Below are positions 33,308-42,035 of a DNA stretch of 42,494 nt, piece by piece. A program made the position numbers and the translations under genes. Below the pieces are notes generated by a model that worked only from the letters and a program-made list of their open reading frames with translations, was not told the origin of the DNA and searched no databases. The stretch comes from Chlorobiota bacterium (lineage in GTDB: Bacteria > Bacteroidota > Bacteroidia > Bacteroidales > JAADGE01), in assembly GCA_013153865.1 (NCBI GenBank), contig JAADDR010000069.1:1-42494 (forward strand). The letters run 5' to 3'. Every line of letters begins with the position of its first letter. Position 1 is the stretch's first letter.

Positions 33308-34207
33308 TTATACCGGAGAGTCCGGTTCTTTTGACATTTCATTAAGAATAATTCTGTCGGTAAATGCCGGGAAGTTGCGGTGCAACCATACCGCAAGTTT
33401 CCCTTGTCCGGTAAGCACAAGGTCGCGTTCGCGCTTATATGTTGCTTTGGCAATTATTTCGGCAACACGTTCCGCCGACATCATCTTACTTTCGTCGCGG
33501 GGAGTTTCTTTTTGCGGATTGCCGTCTTTGTCGAGGGCGGTATTTCTGATGTTTGATGCCGTAAATCCGGGGTGAACGATTAATACGTTAAGACCTTTCT
33601 TTTTGTTTTCGAGACGCAAAGTATTTAAAAACCCGTCCAAAGCAAATTTTGATGCGCTGTAACCCGTTCTGCCCGGCAAAGGCGTAAGACCCGCAATGGA
33701 CGAGATTCCTATAACGGTTCCTTTTGTTTTAAGAAGATACGGCAAAGCAAATTTTACGCAGTAAACGGCACCGAAAAAATTAGTATCCATTAATTCGTGA
33801 ATAACGGATAAATCCAATTCCTCGAAAGAAGCACGCATTGATATGCCTGCATTGTTTATTAATACGTCTATTTTTTTGTAATGTTTTACGGCTTGATTTA
33901 TAAGATTTTCGCAATCGCCGATTTTTCTTACGTCGGTAACAACCGTTATTGCATCGCCGCCTTTTTCAATTATTGCGTTTTTAACTTCGTTAAGTTCTTT
34001 TTCCCGTCGTGCAGCCAATACAATTTTGGCACCGTTGGCGGCAAATTCGAAAGCACAAGCTTTTCCGATACCCGAAGATGCACCGGTTATAATTACGACT
34101 TTATCTTTAAATTTATTTTTTCGTTTTATAACCGATTCTTTTCGTTTGTATCCTCTTCTTTTAATTTTATATTTTTTAAAAAATCGCCTTTCTTCTTTTG
34201 TAAGCAT
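33308..34207 (-). CDS. Short-chain dehydrogenase/reductase
   Basis: Classical SDR oxidoreductase with a Rossmann fold. TGASSGIG (41-48) binds the cofactor, NNAG is at 118-121, and the catalytic residues are Ser169/Ser170, Tyr183 and Lys187 (YSASK). ARRE after the second strand suggests NADP preference. Residues 1-33 are a strongly basic extension (KKYKIKRRGYKRKE) unusual for this family; there is no internal ATG between Met1 and the fold, so it appears genuine, and may give membrane or nucleic-acid contact. A consensus promoter lies at 34231-34261. Substrate unknown. Confidence 0.9.
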   Translation of the reverse strand: MLTKEERRFFKKYKIKRRGYKRKESVIKRKNKFKDKVVIITGASSGIGKACAFEFAANGAKIVLAARREKELNEVKNAIIEKGGDAITVVTDVRKIGDCENLINQAVKHYKKIDVLINNAGISMRASFEELDLSVIHELMDTNFFGAVYCVKFALPYLLKTKGTVIGISSIAGLTPLPGRTGYSASKFALDGFLNTLRLENKKKGLNVLIVHPGFTASNIRNTALDKDGNPQKETPRDESKMMSAERVAEIIAKATYKRERDLVLTGQGKLAVWLHRNFPAFTDRIILNEMSKEPDSPV

Positions 34208-34230
34208 TGCGTTTTTTTTGGTTCAATAAT

Positions 34231-34261
34231 CAAAAGTAAAATTTTTATTTATACTTTCAAA
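34231..34261 (-). promoter_or_regulatory. Promoter for SDR gene
   Basis: On the minus strand TTTG (complement of 34258-34261) and TACTTTTG (complement of 34231-34238) are 19 bases apart, the full Bacteroidota -33/-7 consensus. It is about 24 bases before the ATG, consistent with the long N-terminal start. Confidence 0.65.
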
Positions 34262-34342
34262 ATAGTTCCGGACATATTAAAAAAAGTTAAAAAACTTTAA
34301 AGTTTTATAACTTATTATATTTTCGCATATATTTTTTTAAAT

Positions 34343-35152
34343 ATGGCTTTGTATAAACAAAATATTTTCGGTCAGGCATTATTTTTAAAACGTTTTTTAA
34401 TCAAAATATTAGGTTATATTTCGTGGCGACGTTACGGAAAATTCAATAAATTAAAAATAGAAGGTTCGGATGTTATAAGAAGTTTGCCGGATAAAGGAGT
34501 TTTGTTTGTTTCCAATCATCAAACATATTTTGCCGATGTTGCTGCCATGTTTCATGTTTTTAACGCTTCGCTTAACGGAAATGCCGACGATATAAGAAAA
34601 CCGATAAAATATTTGCGAAGACCCAAACTTAACATGTATTTTGTTGCCGCAACCGAAACAATGAAAAAAGGCATACTTCCGCGTTTATTTGCTTATGCCG
34701 GTGCCATAACGGTGCAAAGAACATGGCGCGAAAAAGGTAAAGAAATAAAACGACCGGTAAATCCTTCCGATACGGAAAATATAGGAAGAGCATTAAATGA
34801 CGGCTGGGTAATATCTTTTCCTCAAGGAACGACAAAACCGTGGATGCCTATCAGAAAAGGAACGGCACACATAATTAAAAATTACAAACCGGTGGTGGTG
34901 CCGATCGTTATCGACGGATTCAGACGTTCGTTTGATAAAAAAGGTTTATATATCAAGAAAAAAGGTATATTGCAAACTATGGTCATAAAAGAACCTCTTG
35001 ATATAGATTACGAAAACGAGACTGTTGAGGAAATAGTGGAAAAAATATCTTATGCAATAGAACAACATCCGGATTTCTTAAAGAATATTCCGAAAGAAAC
35101 ATTGCGAGAGATGGAAAAACTCAACAAAAAACGCGAATTTTGGGATTATTGA
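34343..35152 (+). CDS. PlsC-like acyltransferase
   Basis: Member of the glycerolipid acyltransferase family (1-acylglycerol-3-phosphate acyltransferase-like), 269 residues, membrane-associated through an N-terminal hydrophobic segment. The motif I region reads NHQTYFAD at 58-65, giving His59-x5-Asp65 rather than the usual Hx4D. Motif III reads FPQGTTKPW at 159-167 in place of FPEGTR. VVVPIVIDGF (184-193) corresponds to motif IV. These look like consistent family variants rather than decay, so a distinct acyl acceptor is possible. Its 3' end overlaps the convergent flavoprotein gene by seven bases. The 135-base gap upstream holds only the promoter of the neighbouring gene. Confidence 0.83.
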   Translation: MALYKQNIFGQALFLKRFLIKILGYISWRRYGKFNKLKIEGSDVIRSLPDKGVLFVSNHQTYFADVAAMFHVFNASLNGNADDIRKPIKYLRRPKLNMYFVAATETMKKGILPRLFAYAGAITVQRTWREKGKEIKRPVNPSDTENIGRALNDGWVISFPQGTTKPWMPIRKGTAHIIKNYKPVVVPIVIDGFRRSFDKKGLYIKKKGILQTMVIKEPLDIDYENETVEEIVEKISYAIEQHPDFLKNIPKETLREMEKLNKKREFWDY

Positions 35153-36414
35153 TTTTTACTTGTTTCTGCCGCTGATTTTCCTGCAAGATATCCGGTCGAA
35201 AAAGCTATTTGAAAATTATATCCGCCTGTTTCGGCATCAAGATTTATTATTTCTCCGGCAAAATACAGGTTTTTAATAATTTCGGACATCATGGTTCTCG
35301 AGTTTATTTCATTTGTGTCTATGCCTCCTCTTGTAATTATTGCTTCTTTAAACCCGCGATGTCCCGTGATGTTAAATCTTAGATTTTTAAGCAGAAATTT
35401 TATTCTTTTTCGTTCTTTTGAAGAGATTTGATTACAAGGTTTAAATTCATCTATTTCGGCAATTTGCAAAATAACCGGAATCAGTTTTGACGGCAATAAA
35501 CTTTTCATGACATTTCTGATTTGTTTTTTGCCGTTGTCGTTAATTTCTCTTTGCAGGCGCAGATCGAGTTTGGTTTCGTTCAATGCCGGTTTTAAATCTA
35601 TATTTATTTCCGTTTTAAAATTTTTATCAAGAGCTTCGACGGCAAATCCGCTTAAAGTTAATATAACCGGTCCGGTTAAACCGAAATGAGCAAATAACAT
35701 TTCTCCGAATTCTTCTTTTGTTTTTTTCCCGTTTACGAATAAAGAAGCGTTTATGTTTTTTAAACTTAAACCTTGTAATTTTTTTGTAATATTACCTTCG
35801 GTAACTAAAGGTACCAAAGCAGGTAAGGGTTTGATTATTTTATGCCCGAGTTTTTCGGCAAAAACAAACCCGTCGCCGGAAGAACCCGTTGCCGGGTAAG
35901 ATTTACCTCCCGTTGCTAAAATAAGAGTGTTGCAAAAAACTGTTTTTTCTTTATTTTCGGTTTTTATTTTAATGCTTTTAACGATATTATCTTCGGTAAA
36001 AATATCGATAAGTTTTGTTTTTATCAGAATGTCAATATTATCGTATGATTTTATAATTTTCAGTAATGTATCCGTAACATCTTTTGCTTTATCACTTTCG
36101 GGAAAAACCCTTCCGCCGCGCTCTGTTTTGGTTTTTAAACCGTTTTTTTCCAATAAATCAATAATATCTTTTGAAAAAAATTGAGAAAAAGCATATTTTA
36201 AAAATTTGGGCTTAGGATATATTTTTTTATAAAAAACCGATTGGTAAGCAGAATTTGTAATATTGCATCTTCCTTTGCCGGATATGAGCATTTTTCTGCC
36301 CTCGCGACCCGTTTTTTCGATAAGCAAAACGTCAGCACCTTCCTCTGCCGCACTTATTGCGGCAAGCATTCCGGAAGCTCCGGCTCCGATTATTGTTACA
36401 TCATATTTTTTCAA
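35146..36414 (-). CDS. HI0933/YhiN-family flavoprotein
   Basis: FAD-dependent NAD(P) oxidoreductase of the HI0933 (YhiN/BaiN) family, 422 residues. The FAD-binding GAGASG is at 10-15, followed by the family's RKMLISGKGRCNITN at 40-54. ATGGKSYPATGSSGDG, and the C-terminal LYFAGEIINLDAETGGYN (in part GGYNFQIAFSTG), close the FAD site. Some members reduce C=C bonds (bile-acid BaiN); most have no known substrate. It begins five bases after the second rhomboid gene, so it is the last of a three-gene unit, and overlaps the convergent acyltransferase gene by seven bases. Confidence 0.9.
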   Translation of the reverse strand: MKKYDVTIIGAGASGMLAAISAAEEGADVLLIEKTGREGRKMLISGKGRCNITNSAYQSVFYKKIYPKPKFLKYAFSQFFSKDIIDLLEKNGLKTKTERGGRVFPESDKAKDVTDTLLKIIKSYDNIDILIKTKLIDIFTEDNIVKSIKIKTENKEKTVFCNTLILATGGKSYPATGSSGDGFVFAEKLGHKIIKPLPALVPLVTEGNITKKLQGLSLKNINASLFVNGKKTKEEFGEMLFAHFGLTGPVILTLSGFAVEALDKNFKTEINIDLKPALNETKLDLRLQREINDNGKKQIRNVMKSLLPSKLIPVILQIAEIDEFKPCNQISSKERKRIKFLLKNLRFNITGHRGFKEAIITRGGIDTNEINSRTMMSEIIKNLYFAGEIINLDAETGGYNFQIAFSTGYLAGKSAAETSKNQ

Positions 36415-36419
36415 TTATT

Positions 36420-37295
36420 TTAATTCTTTTTTTGTCTGAATAAAAATTCTTTTTCTTTTTTTGTCAGACTGTCGTAACCGTATTTTGATATTTTATCCAG
36501 TATGCGGTCGGTTTCTTTTTGTATCTCGGCTTTTCGAGTATTATAATCCCAATCGTTATCCGGCATTTTACGATTGAATTTATCATGTTTAAAATTTATT
36601 TTTGTTTTTCTTTTTTCGGTAAAAAGAGAAAATAAATTATTAAGCATGTTATTAAATCCTCGAGTTATGTCTTTTCCGTTTTTTGCCGCAATACCGAACC
36701 ATAATCCGAATGCCGCACCGCCGAGATGAGCAAGGTGTGCGATACCGTCACCTCCGCCTTTTAAATTACCTGTTAATCCGGCAATATCTATAAGTAAAGC
36801 AAATATTCCCACATATTTTATTTTTACCGGACCAATAAACATTAAATAAATTATATAATTCGGTTTGTAAGATATAACCGCAAAAACAATTGCCATAACA
36901 GCTGCCGAAGCTCCTATTACCGTTGTTTGTTGTCCGGATGCCGCCGACATGTTTACCGCAATATGAAAAAATGCTCCGGCAAAACCTCCCGATAAATATA
37001 CCGCAGCCAATTGTTTGTCGTTAAAATAAGTTAAAAATAACTTTCCGAACCAAAATAACCATAACATATTCATCAAAAGATGCCAAAGACTTTGGTGGAT
37101 AAACATATATGTTACGAGAGTCCACGGACGAAAGATTAACTCTTTAAAATTGCCGGGAACAGCAACATATTGCACCGGAACAAATAAAAATAAAATAAGC
37201 CCTGCCGCAAAAACTCCTATGTTTATAAACAGTAACTTTGTAAGCATAGAGCCGTGCTTAAACATTTCTTTTAACTCATATCTCAAATTATTCAT
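36420..37295 (-). CDS. Rhomboid-family intramembrane protease (second copy)
   Basis: Six or so membrane helices with a cytoplasmic tail. I choose the ATG at 37293-37295 because its overlap with the upstream stop is the ATGA type; an ATG seven codons upstream (37316) is possible. Numbered from 37295: HLLMNM at 72-77 (rhomboid HxxxN), Ser130 in GASAAVMA, His190 in HLAHLGG. The catalytic dyad is present, although the residue after Ser is Ala rather than the usual Gly. After about residue 205 a soluble charged tail of some 85 residues follows. Substrates unknown. 291 residues. Confidence 0.9.
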   Translation of the reverse strand: MNNLRYELKEMFKHGSMLTKLLFINIGVFAAGLILFLFVPVQYVAVPGNFKELIFRPWTLVTYMFIHQSLWHLLMNMLWLFWFGKLFLTYFNDKQLAAVYLSGGFAGAFFHIAVNMSAASGQQTTVIGASAAVMAIVFAVISYKPNYIIYLMFIGPVKIKYVGIFALLIDIAGLTGNLKGGGDGIAHLAHLGGAAFGLWFGIAAKNGKDITRGFNNMLNNLFSLFTEKRKTKINFKHDKFNRKMPDNDWDYNTRKAEIQKETDRILDKISKYGYDSLTKKEKEFLFRQKKN

Positions 37296-38035
37296 AATCT
37301 TGCTTTTTTTTGCCAAATTTTTATTAAGATAAAACCGAACAGCATTCCGCCTAAATGTGCGAAATGTGCCACATTGTCACTTACGGCATTGTTTAATCCG
37401 GCTGTTAATTCTATAATACCGTATCCGATAACAAAATATTTTGCTTTTACCGGAAACGGAATAAACATAACATATAATTCGGTATCGGGATACATTATTC
37501 CGAATGCAAGCAGTAAGCCGAATATTGCTCCGGAGGCGCCTACCGTAGGTATATGATATAAAAGATTAAGCTGTCCCATTCCGGGATCGACGTAATTTTT
37601 CGAAGAAGCCAATATTTCGGCTCCTTGATATAATACGGTATTAACAGCTTCCGGAGGCATACCGGATGTTATGCTTAAATAACGCAAATATTCTACGAAC
37701 GAATGTAAAAAAACCGCACCTAAACCGGTTATGAAATAATAATAAAAAAAACGTTTTGTTCCCCATGTTCGTTCCAGGATTTGCCCGAACATCCAAAGAG
37801 CATACATATTGAATAAAATATGCATAAGTCCGCCGTGCATAAACATATGGGTTACTATTTGATAAGGTTTAAACAAATCTGATTTAAAAAAATAAAGACC
37901 CAATATTTTGTTCAAATCTATATTATATGTTATTGCCGCAATTTTGCTTATTAAAAACATAAGCACATTGATAAGCAAAATTGTTCGTGTTGCGGGCGGA
38001 ATATTCGATAAAAAAGATTGTCTGTTGTTATACAT
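37292..38035 (-). CDS. Rhomboid-family intramembrane protease (first copy)
   Basis: 247-residue polytopic serine protease that cleaves transmembrane segments. HILFNM at 72-77 carries the oxyanion residues, catalytic Ser168 lies in GASGAIFG (166-173), and His227 in HFAHLGGMLFG. It lacks the long cytoplasmic tail of the next gene. The stop overlaps the following rhomboid's start by four bases. Two adjacent rhomboids plus a YhiN flavoprotein form the unit. Both copies have intact dyads, so neither looks like a pseudoprotease. Confidence 0.93.
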   Translation of the reverse strand: MYNNRQSFLSNIPPATRTILLINVLMFLISKIAAITYNIDLNKILGLYFFKSDLFKPYQIVTHMFMHGGLMHILFNMYALWMFGQILERTWGTKRFFYYYFITGLGAVFLHSFVEYLRYLSITSGMPPEAVNTVLYQGAEILASSKNYVDPGMGQLNLLYHIPTVGASGAIFGLLLAFGIMYPDTELYVMFIPFPVKAKYFVIGYGIIELTAGLNNAVSDNVAHFAHLGGMLFGFILIKIWQKKARL

Positions 38036-38115
38036 ATAAAAAAATTATTTCCGTAAAATTTAATAAAAGAAAATGCGATTACCGTGCCGAATGCATAATA
38101 ATATAAAAATTGTCA

Positions 38116-38156
38116 TGTTTTATTTGTAAAACAATTATTAATATTTGCAATATTAA
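38116..38156. promoter_or_regulatory. Paired palindromes upstream of ftsX
   Basis: Two perfect inverted repeats lie end to end: TGTTTTA-TTTG-TAAAACA (38116-38133) and TTAATATT-TGC-AATATTAA (38138-38156). They sit in the 211-base gap (38036-38246) between the divergent rhomboid and ftsX genes. They could be operator sites or small RNA hairpins. I see no full consensus promoter in the gap. Confidence 0.35.
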
Positions 38157-38246
38157 GAAAATTTTATTGATTTTTGTTTTAAAGAGCAGGAAGTCAAATA
38201 AAATTAATATTTTTACGAAAAAATCATCTGAATTTAAATTTACGCC

Positions 38247-39125
38247 ATGAAATCCGGACAAAACAACAATAATTCCGTATGGAGAGTTCGCGGGGCTTAT
38301 TTCTTATCGGTCGTGAGTATAACTATGGTTTTAATAATGCTCGGGTTTATTGCTTTAATGCTTTTTAATGCGAAAAAATTATCGGATTATGCAAAAAAAA
38401 ATATAGGATTTACGGTTTTTATTCAGAATAATACCAAACCTTCCGAGATAAGCAGATTGGAAAATGCTTTGGAACTTGCCGAATACAGTGTGTCGGCGGA
38501 ATTTGTATCTAAAGAACAGGCAGCTGTCGAAATGAAGCAGGAGCTCGGAAAAGATTTTACTAAGGTTTTAGGATATAATTCTTTACCTAATTCTATAGAA
38601 GTAAAATTAAAACCGGAATATACTTCGGAGGACAGTATTAAGGTTATTAAAGAAAGACTTAAAAGATTTCGTTTTATTAAAGATATTTATTATCAAAAAT
38701 CTTTGGTGGCGTTTATAAATACGAACATTAAAAAAATGACCGTCGTAGGATTAATTATTTCCGTTTTCTTTTTGATGATAACCGTAAGCTTAATAAACAA
38801 TACCGTAAGACTTTCGATATTTTCCAAAAGATTGCTTATAAGAACAGCACAACTTGTAGGTGCCACCAAACGCTTTATAAGAAGACCGTTTATAATTAAA
38901 AGTATTTTTTCCGGTATTATAAGTGCTGCCGTTTCGTCTTTGGTTTTAACCGGAACGGTTTTGGTTCTGAAAGAAAATTTTGCCGACATCATTACCGTTG
39001 ACGGAATTTTGGAAATAGATATATTTATTTTTGCTTTCGGTATATTGATTACCGCCGTTTCCGGTAAATTTGCAGTTGATAAATATTTGAAACTTAAAAC
39101 GGATGATTTGTATTTTGAATATTAA
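38247..39125 (+). CDS. ftsX: Cell division protein FtsX (permease-like)
   Basis: Membrane component of the FtsEX complex that, with the ATPase FtsE, controls cell-wall hydrolases at the division site. 292 residues: an N-terminal cytoplasmic stretch, TM1 at about 18-41, an extracytoplasmic domain about 42-165 (FTVFIQNNTKPSEISRLE, quoted in part FTVFIQ), then three helices at about 167-190, 217-238 and 255-280. LIRTAQLVGATKRFIRRPF (198-216) is the typical FtsX coupling loop. ftsE is not adjacent. It is the first gene of the ftsX-DUF3098-uppP-truB-queA run, a classic Bacteroidota arrangement. Confidence 0.93.
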   Translation: MKSGQNNNNSVWRVRGAYFLSVVSITMVLIMLGFIALMLFNAKKLSDYAKKNIGFTVFIQNNTKPSEISRLENALELAEYSVSAEFVSKEQAAVEMKQELGKDFTKVLGYNSLPNSIEVKLKPEYTSEDSIKVIKERLKRFRFIKDIYYQKSLVAFINTNIKKMTVVGLIISVFFLMITVSLINNTVRLSIFSKRLLIRTAQLVGATKRFIRRPFIIKSIFSGIISAAVSSLVLTGTVLVLKENFADIITVDGILEIDIFIFAFGILITAVSGKFAVDKYLKLKTDDLYFEY

Positions 39126-39149
39126 TGCTTTTAAGTATATAATCTTTCT

Positions 39150-39157
39150 TATATTTG
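39150..39157 (+). promoter_or_regulatory. Putative internal -7 element (DUF3098-uppP)
   Basis: TATATTTG matches TAnnTTTG and lies 27 bases before the DUF3098 ATG at 39185. A TTG inside the box is open in the same frame, but it would place the start within the promoter, favouring 39185. Confidence 0.4.
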
Positions 39158-39184
39158 CGACCGGAATTTAAAAACAGTTTGAGA

Positions 39185-39451
39185 ATGAAAAAAAATACGG
39201 AAAATACGGGTTTTGCCCTCGGTAAAAAAAATTATATAATGCTGGCTATAGGTTTTGCCGTGGTTATTTTGGGTTTTATTCTTATGATAGGCGGAGGATC
39301 CGACGACCCGAATGTTTTTAACGGTAAAGAACTTTTCAGTTTCAGGCGAATTATTTTATCTCCGATTATTATTTTGGCGGGTTTTGTTTTCGAAATTTAC
39401 GCCATAATGAAAAAACCGAAAGAAGACGACGAAAATACGGAGAAAGAATAA
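39185..39451 (+). CDS. DUF3098 membrane protein
   Basis: 88 residues. The start is taken as the ATG at 39185 (MKKNTENTGFALGKKNYI), which fits the DUF3098 family; an upstream TTG falls inside a -7 box. Two transmembrane helices at about 19-37 and 58-76 flank a short GGGSDDPNVFNGKELFSFRR segment (quoted in part DDPNVFNGKELF). It lies between ftsX and uppP in almost all Bacteroidota with this cluster. Its role is unknown; the neighbourhood suggests cell envelope or division. Confidence 0.88.
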   Translation: MKKNTENTGFALGKKNYIMLAIGFAVVILGFILMIGGGSDDPNVFNGKELFSFRRIILSPIIILAGFVFEIYAIMKKPKEDDENTEKE

Positions 39452-39460
39452 ATACGCGAA

Positions 39461-40240
39461 ATGAGTTGGTTAGAAGCATTAATTATCGCAATAGTCGAAG
39501 GTATTACGGAATTTCTTCCGATTTCTTCTACCGGACATATGATAATAACCGAAAAGTTATTGGGTTTACAAAGTAACGACTTTGTAAATTTGTTTATAAT
39601 AAATATACAACTCGGTGCAATATTATCGGTAGTTGTTTTATACCGCAAACGTTTTTTTAAAGATTTAAAATTTTATTATACATTATTTATTGCCTTTTTG
39701 CCGGCTGCCGTATTCGGTTTATTGTTGGGAGACTATATCGATATATTATTGGAAAGTGTTGTTACCGTTGCCGTTTTTTTAATTATAGGCGGTATATTTC
39801 TTTTATTTGCAGACCGTTTGTTTTCCGAAACGGATAAAAATCAAACCGTAACATATAAAAAAGCATTTTTTATAGGAATGTTTCAAGTTTTGGCCATGAT
39901 ACCCGGAGTTTCGCGTTCTGCGGCAACAATTATAGGCGGTATGGCACAAAAACTAACGCGTAAAACAGCGGCTGAATTTTCTTTTTTTCTTGCCGTGCCG
40001 ACAATGTTTGCGGCAACTCTTTATAAACTTTACAAAAATCACGAAGCTCTCAATGCCGATAATTTTGATATACTGATATTCGGAAATGTTGTTGCGTTTG
40101 CGGTAGCTTTGTTTGCAATAAAATTTTTTATAAATTTTCTTACAAAATACGGATTTCGAATGTTCGGCTGGTATCGTATTATTGTCGGTGTTTTAATTTT
40201 AATACTTTTGGCTGCCGGAGTTGATTTACAAATAAGTTAA
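39461..40240 (+). CDS. uppP: Undecaprenyl-diphosphatase
   Basis: Inner-membrane BacA-type enzyme that dephosphorylates undecaprenyl diphosphate, recycling the lipid carrier for peptidoglycan and O-antigen; overproduction gives bacitracin resistance. 259 residues with about eight helices. Catalytic signatures: [14 protein letters not shown] at 13-26 (Glu13, Glu17, His26) and PGVSRSA at 148-154 (Arg152). Nine bases after DUF3098 and ten before truB, so it belongs to the same transcript. Confidence 0.97.
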   Translation: MSWLEALIIAIVEGITEFLPISSTGHMIITEKLLGLQSNDFVNLFIINIQLGAILSVVVLYRKRFFKDLKFYYTLFIAFLPAAVFGLLLGDYIDILLESVVTVAVFLIIGGIFLLFADRLFSETDKNQTVTYKKAFFIGMFQVLAMIPGVSRSAATIIGGMAQKLTRKTAAEFSFFLAVPTMFAATLYKLYKNHEALNADNFDILIFGNVVAFAVALFAIKFFINFLTKYGFRMFGWYRIIVGVLILILLAAGVDLQIS

Positions 40241-40250
40241 AAGAGTTTAT

Positions 40251-40949
40251 ATGCGGGAACAAAATTATACAAAAGAAGGTTTTCTTGCCGGAGAAGTTTT
40301 ATTGATTGATAAATACATAGAATGGACATCTTTTGACGTTGTAAATAAAATAAGAAGTTCGCTGAAGTATAAATACGATATTCCTAAAATAAAAGTCGGA
40401 CACGCCGGAACTTTAGACCCTTTGGCAACCGGGCTTTTAATTATTTGTACGGGGAAAAAAACCAAAGAGATACATAATTTTCAAAATTTACCCAAAGAAT
40501 ATACTGCAGAAATTAAATTAGGAGAAACAACGCCTTCTTTTGATACCGAAACCGATGTTGACGCAATATTTCCGACAGACCATTTTACCGAAACGGATAT
40601 TATAAACGTAATAAAAAGCTTTAAAGGTAAACAACTTCAAATACCTCCCGATTTTTCCGCAAAAAGGGTAGGAGGCAAAAGAGCTTACGAAAGTGCAAGA
40701 AAAGGGAAGTCTCTTAATTTAAAACCTGCGGAAATAGAAATTTACGATATAGAAATTTTAAAAATAAATATTCCGTTTGTAGAAATAAAAGTTAACAGCA
40801 GCAAAGGAACTTATATTCGTGCTGTTGCGAGAGATATAGGAAAAAAACTTAACAGCGGAGCGCATCTTACTGCTCTTCGCAGAACAAAAATCGGAAAATT
40901 TTCGGTTGATGATGCAATAACAGTTGATTTTTTTCAAAAAAAATTGTAA
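40251..40949 (+). CDS. truB: tRNA pseudouridine(55) synthase
   Basis: Makes pseudouridine at position 55 in the T loop of tRNAs. 232 residues. The catalytic motif GHAGTLDPLATG is at 50-61 with nucleophile Asp56, followed by the KEYTAEIKLGETTPSFDTE strand (quoted in part KEYTAEIKLG) and SSKGTYIRAVARDIG near 183-197. The length lacks a large C-terminal PUA domain, as in other Bacteroidota. It shares the uppP transcript, and its stop codon lies inside the predicted -7 box of queA. Confidence 0.97.
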   Translation: MREQNYTKEGFLAGEVLLIDKYIEWTSFDVVNKIRSSLKYKYDIPKIKVGHAGTLDPLATGLLIICTGKKTKEIHNFQNLPKEYTAEIKLGETTPSFDTETDVDAIFPTDHFTETDIINVIKSFKGKQLQIPPDFSAKRVGGKRAYESARKGKSLNLKPAEIEIYDIEILKINIPFVEIKVNSSKGTYIRAVARDIGKKLNSGAHLTALRRTKIGKFSVDDAITVDFFQKKL

Positions 40950-40954
40950 TTTTG
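40924..40954 (+). promoter_or_regulatory. Internal promoter for queA
   Basis: TTG at 40924-40926 and TAATTTTG at 40947-40954 are 20 bases apart, a good consensus match. The -7 box begins with the truB stop codon TAA. The leader to the queA ATG would be about 25 bases. Confidence 0.55.
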
Positions 40955-40985
40955 CAGGTCTTTTCTCTAAAAAAATAAATATTTT

Positions 40986-42035
40986 ATGAAATTATCTCAA
41001 TTTGTTTACGATTTACCTCAAGAATTTATAGCAAAATATCCTGCCGAAAACAGAGACGATTCCCGCCTTATGGTTTTGCATAAAGATACCGGGGATATCG
41101 AGCACAAAATTTTTAAAGACGTTATTGATTATTTTGAAGAAGATGATATGTTTGTCTTCAATAATACCAGAGTTTTTCCGGCAAGACTAAAAGGAATAAA
41201 AGAAAAAACGGGAGCAAAAATAGAAGTTTTTTTATTAAGAGAATTAAACAAAAAACAACGTTTGTGGGATGTATTGGTAAGTCCGGCAAGAAAAATAAGA
41301 ATCGGAAACAAATTATATTTCGGCGATTCGGAAACCCTTGTTGCCGAAGTTATAGATAATACCACGTCAAGAGGCAGAACTTTGAGGTTTCTTTTTGACG
41401 GAGAATATGAAGAGTTCAGGCAAACATTAAAAGATCTCGGCGAAACACCGCTTCCTACTTTTGTCGGGAGAGAGGTAGAACCCGAAGATGCCGAAAGATA
41501 TCAAACGGTATTTGCAAAACACGAAGGTGCGGTTGCGGCTCCTACCGCAGGATTGCATTTCAGTAAAATACTTCTTAAACGTTTTGAAATAAAAGGCATA
41601 AAAACAGAATCCATAACCTTGCATGTAGGATTAGGGAATTTCAGAACCATTAATGTTGAAGATCTTACAAAACATAAAATGGATAACGAGCAAATTTTTG
41701 TTTCCGAATCAACGGCAGAAGCTGTTAACGAAGTAAAACGCAGCGGTCATAAAATTTGTGCCGTAGGCACAACGGTGGTAAGAACACTTGAGAGCTCGGT
41801 AACCGTAACCGGTATTTTAAAACCTTTCAGCGGGTGGACCAATAAATTTATTTTTCCTCCGTACGATTTTTTACTTCCGGATGCAATGATAACCAATTTT
41901 CATCTTCCTAAATCCATACCTTTAATTTCGGCTGCGGCATTCGGCGGTTATAAACAAATTATGAATGCATATGAAGTTGCCAAAAAAGAAGGGTATAAAT
42001 TCGGAACATACGGTGATGCAATGCTGATTATTTAG
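40986..42035 (+). CDS. queA: S-adenosylmethionine:tRNA ribosyltransferase-isomerase
   Basis: Transfers the ribosyl moiety of SAM to 7-aminomethyl-7-deazaguanine in tRNA, forming epoxyqueuosine in the queuosine pathway. 349 residues. Family motifs: [18 protein letters not shown] segment ([13 protein letters not shown], 58-70), [21 protein letters not shown] at 172-192 (quoted as YQTVFA and APTAGLHF), HVGLGNF at 213-219, and [12 protein letters not shown] toward the C-terminus. It has its own predicted promoter, but still follows truB closely. Its stop overlaps that of the convergent lpxK by four bases. Confidence 0.97.
   Translation: MKLSQFVYDLPQEFIAKYPAENRDDSRLMVLHKDTGDIEHKIFKDVIDYFEEDDMFVFNNTRVFPARLKGIKEKTGAKIEVFLLRELNKKQRLWDVLVSPARKIRIGNKLYFGDSETLVAEVIDNTTSRGRTLRFLFDGEYEEFRQTLKDLGETPLPTFVGREVEPEDAERYQTVFAKHEGAVAAPTAGLHFSKILLKRFEIKGIKTESITLHVGLGNFRTINVEDLTKHKMDNEQIFVSESTAEAVNEVKRSGHKICAVGTTVVRTLESSVTVTGILKPFSGWTNKFIFPPYDFLLPDAMITNFHLPKSIPLISAAAFGGYKQIMNAYEVAKKEGYKFGTYGDAMLII

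Noticed and set aside
39155-39184. TTG start for the DUF3098 protein
   Set aside because: It lies inside a TATATTTG -7 box; the ATG at 39185 fits the family.
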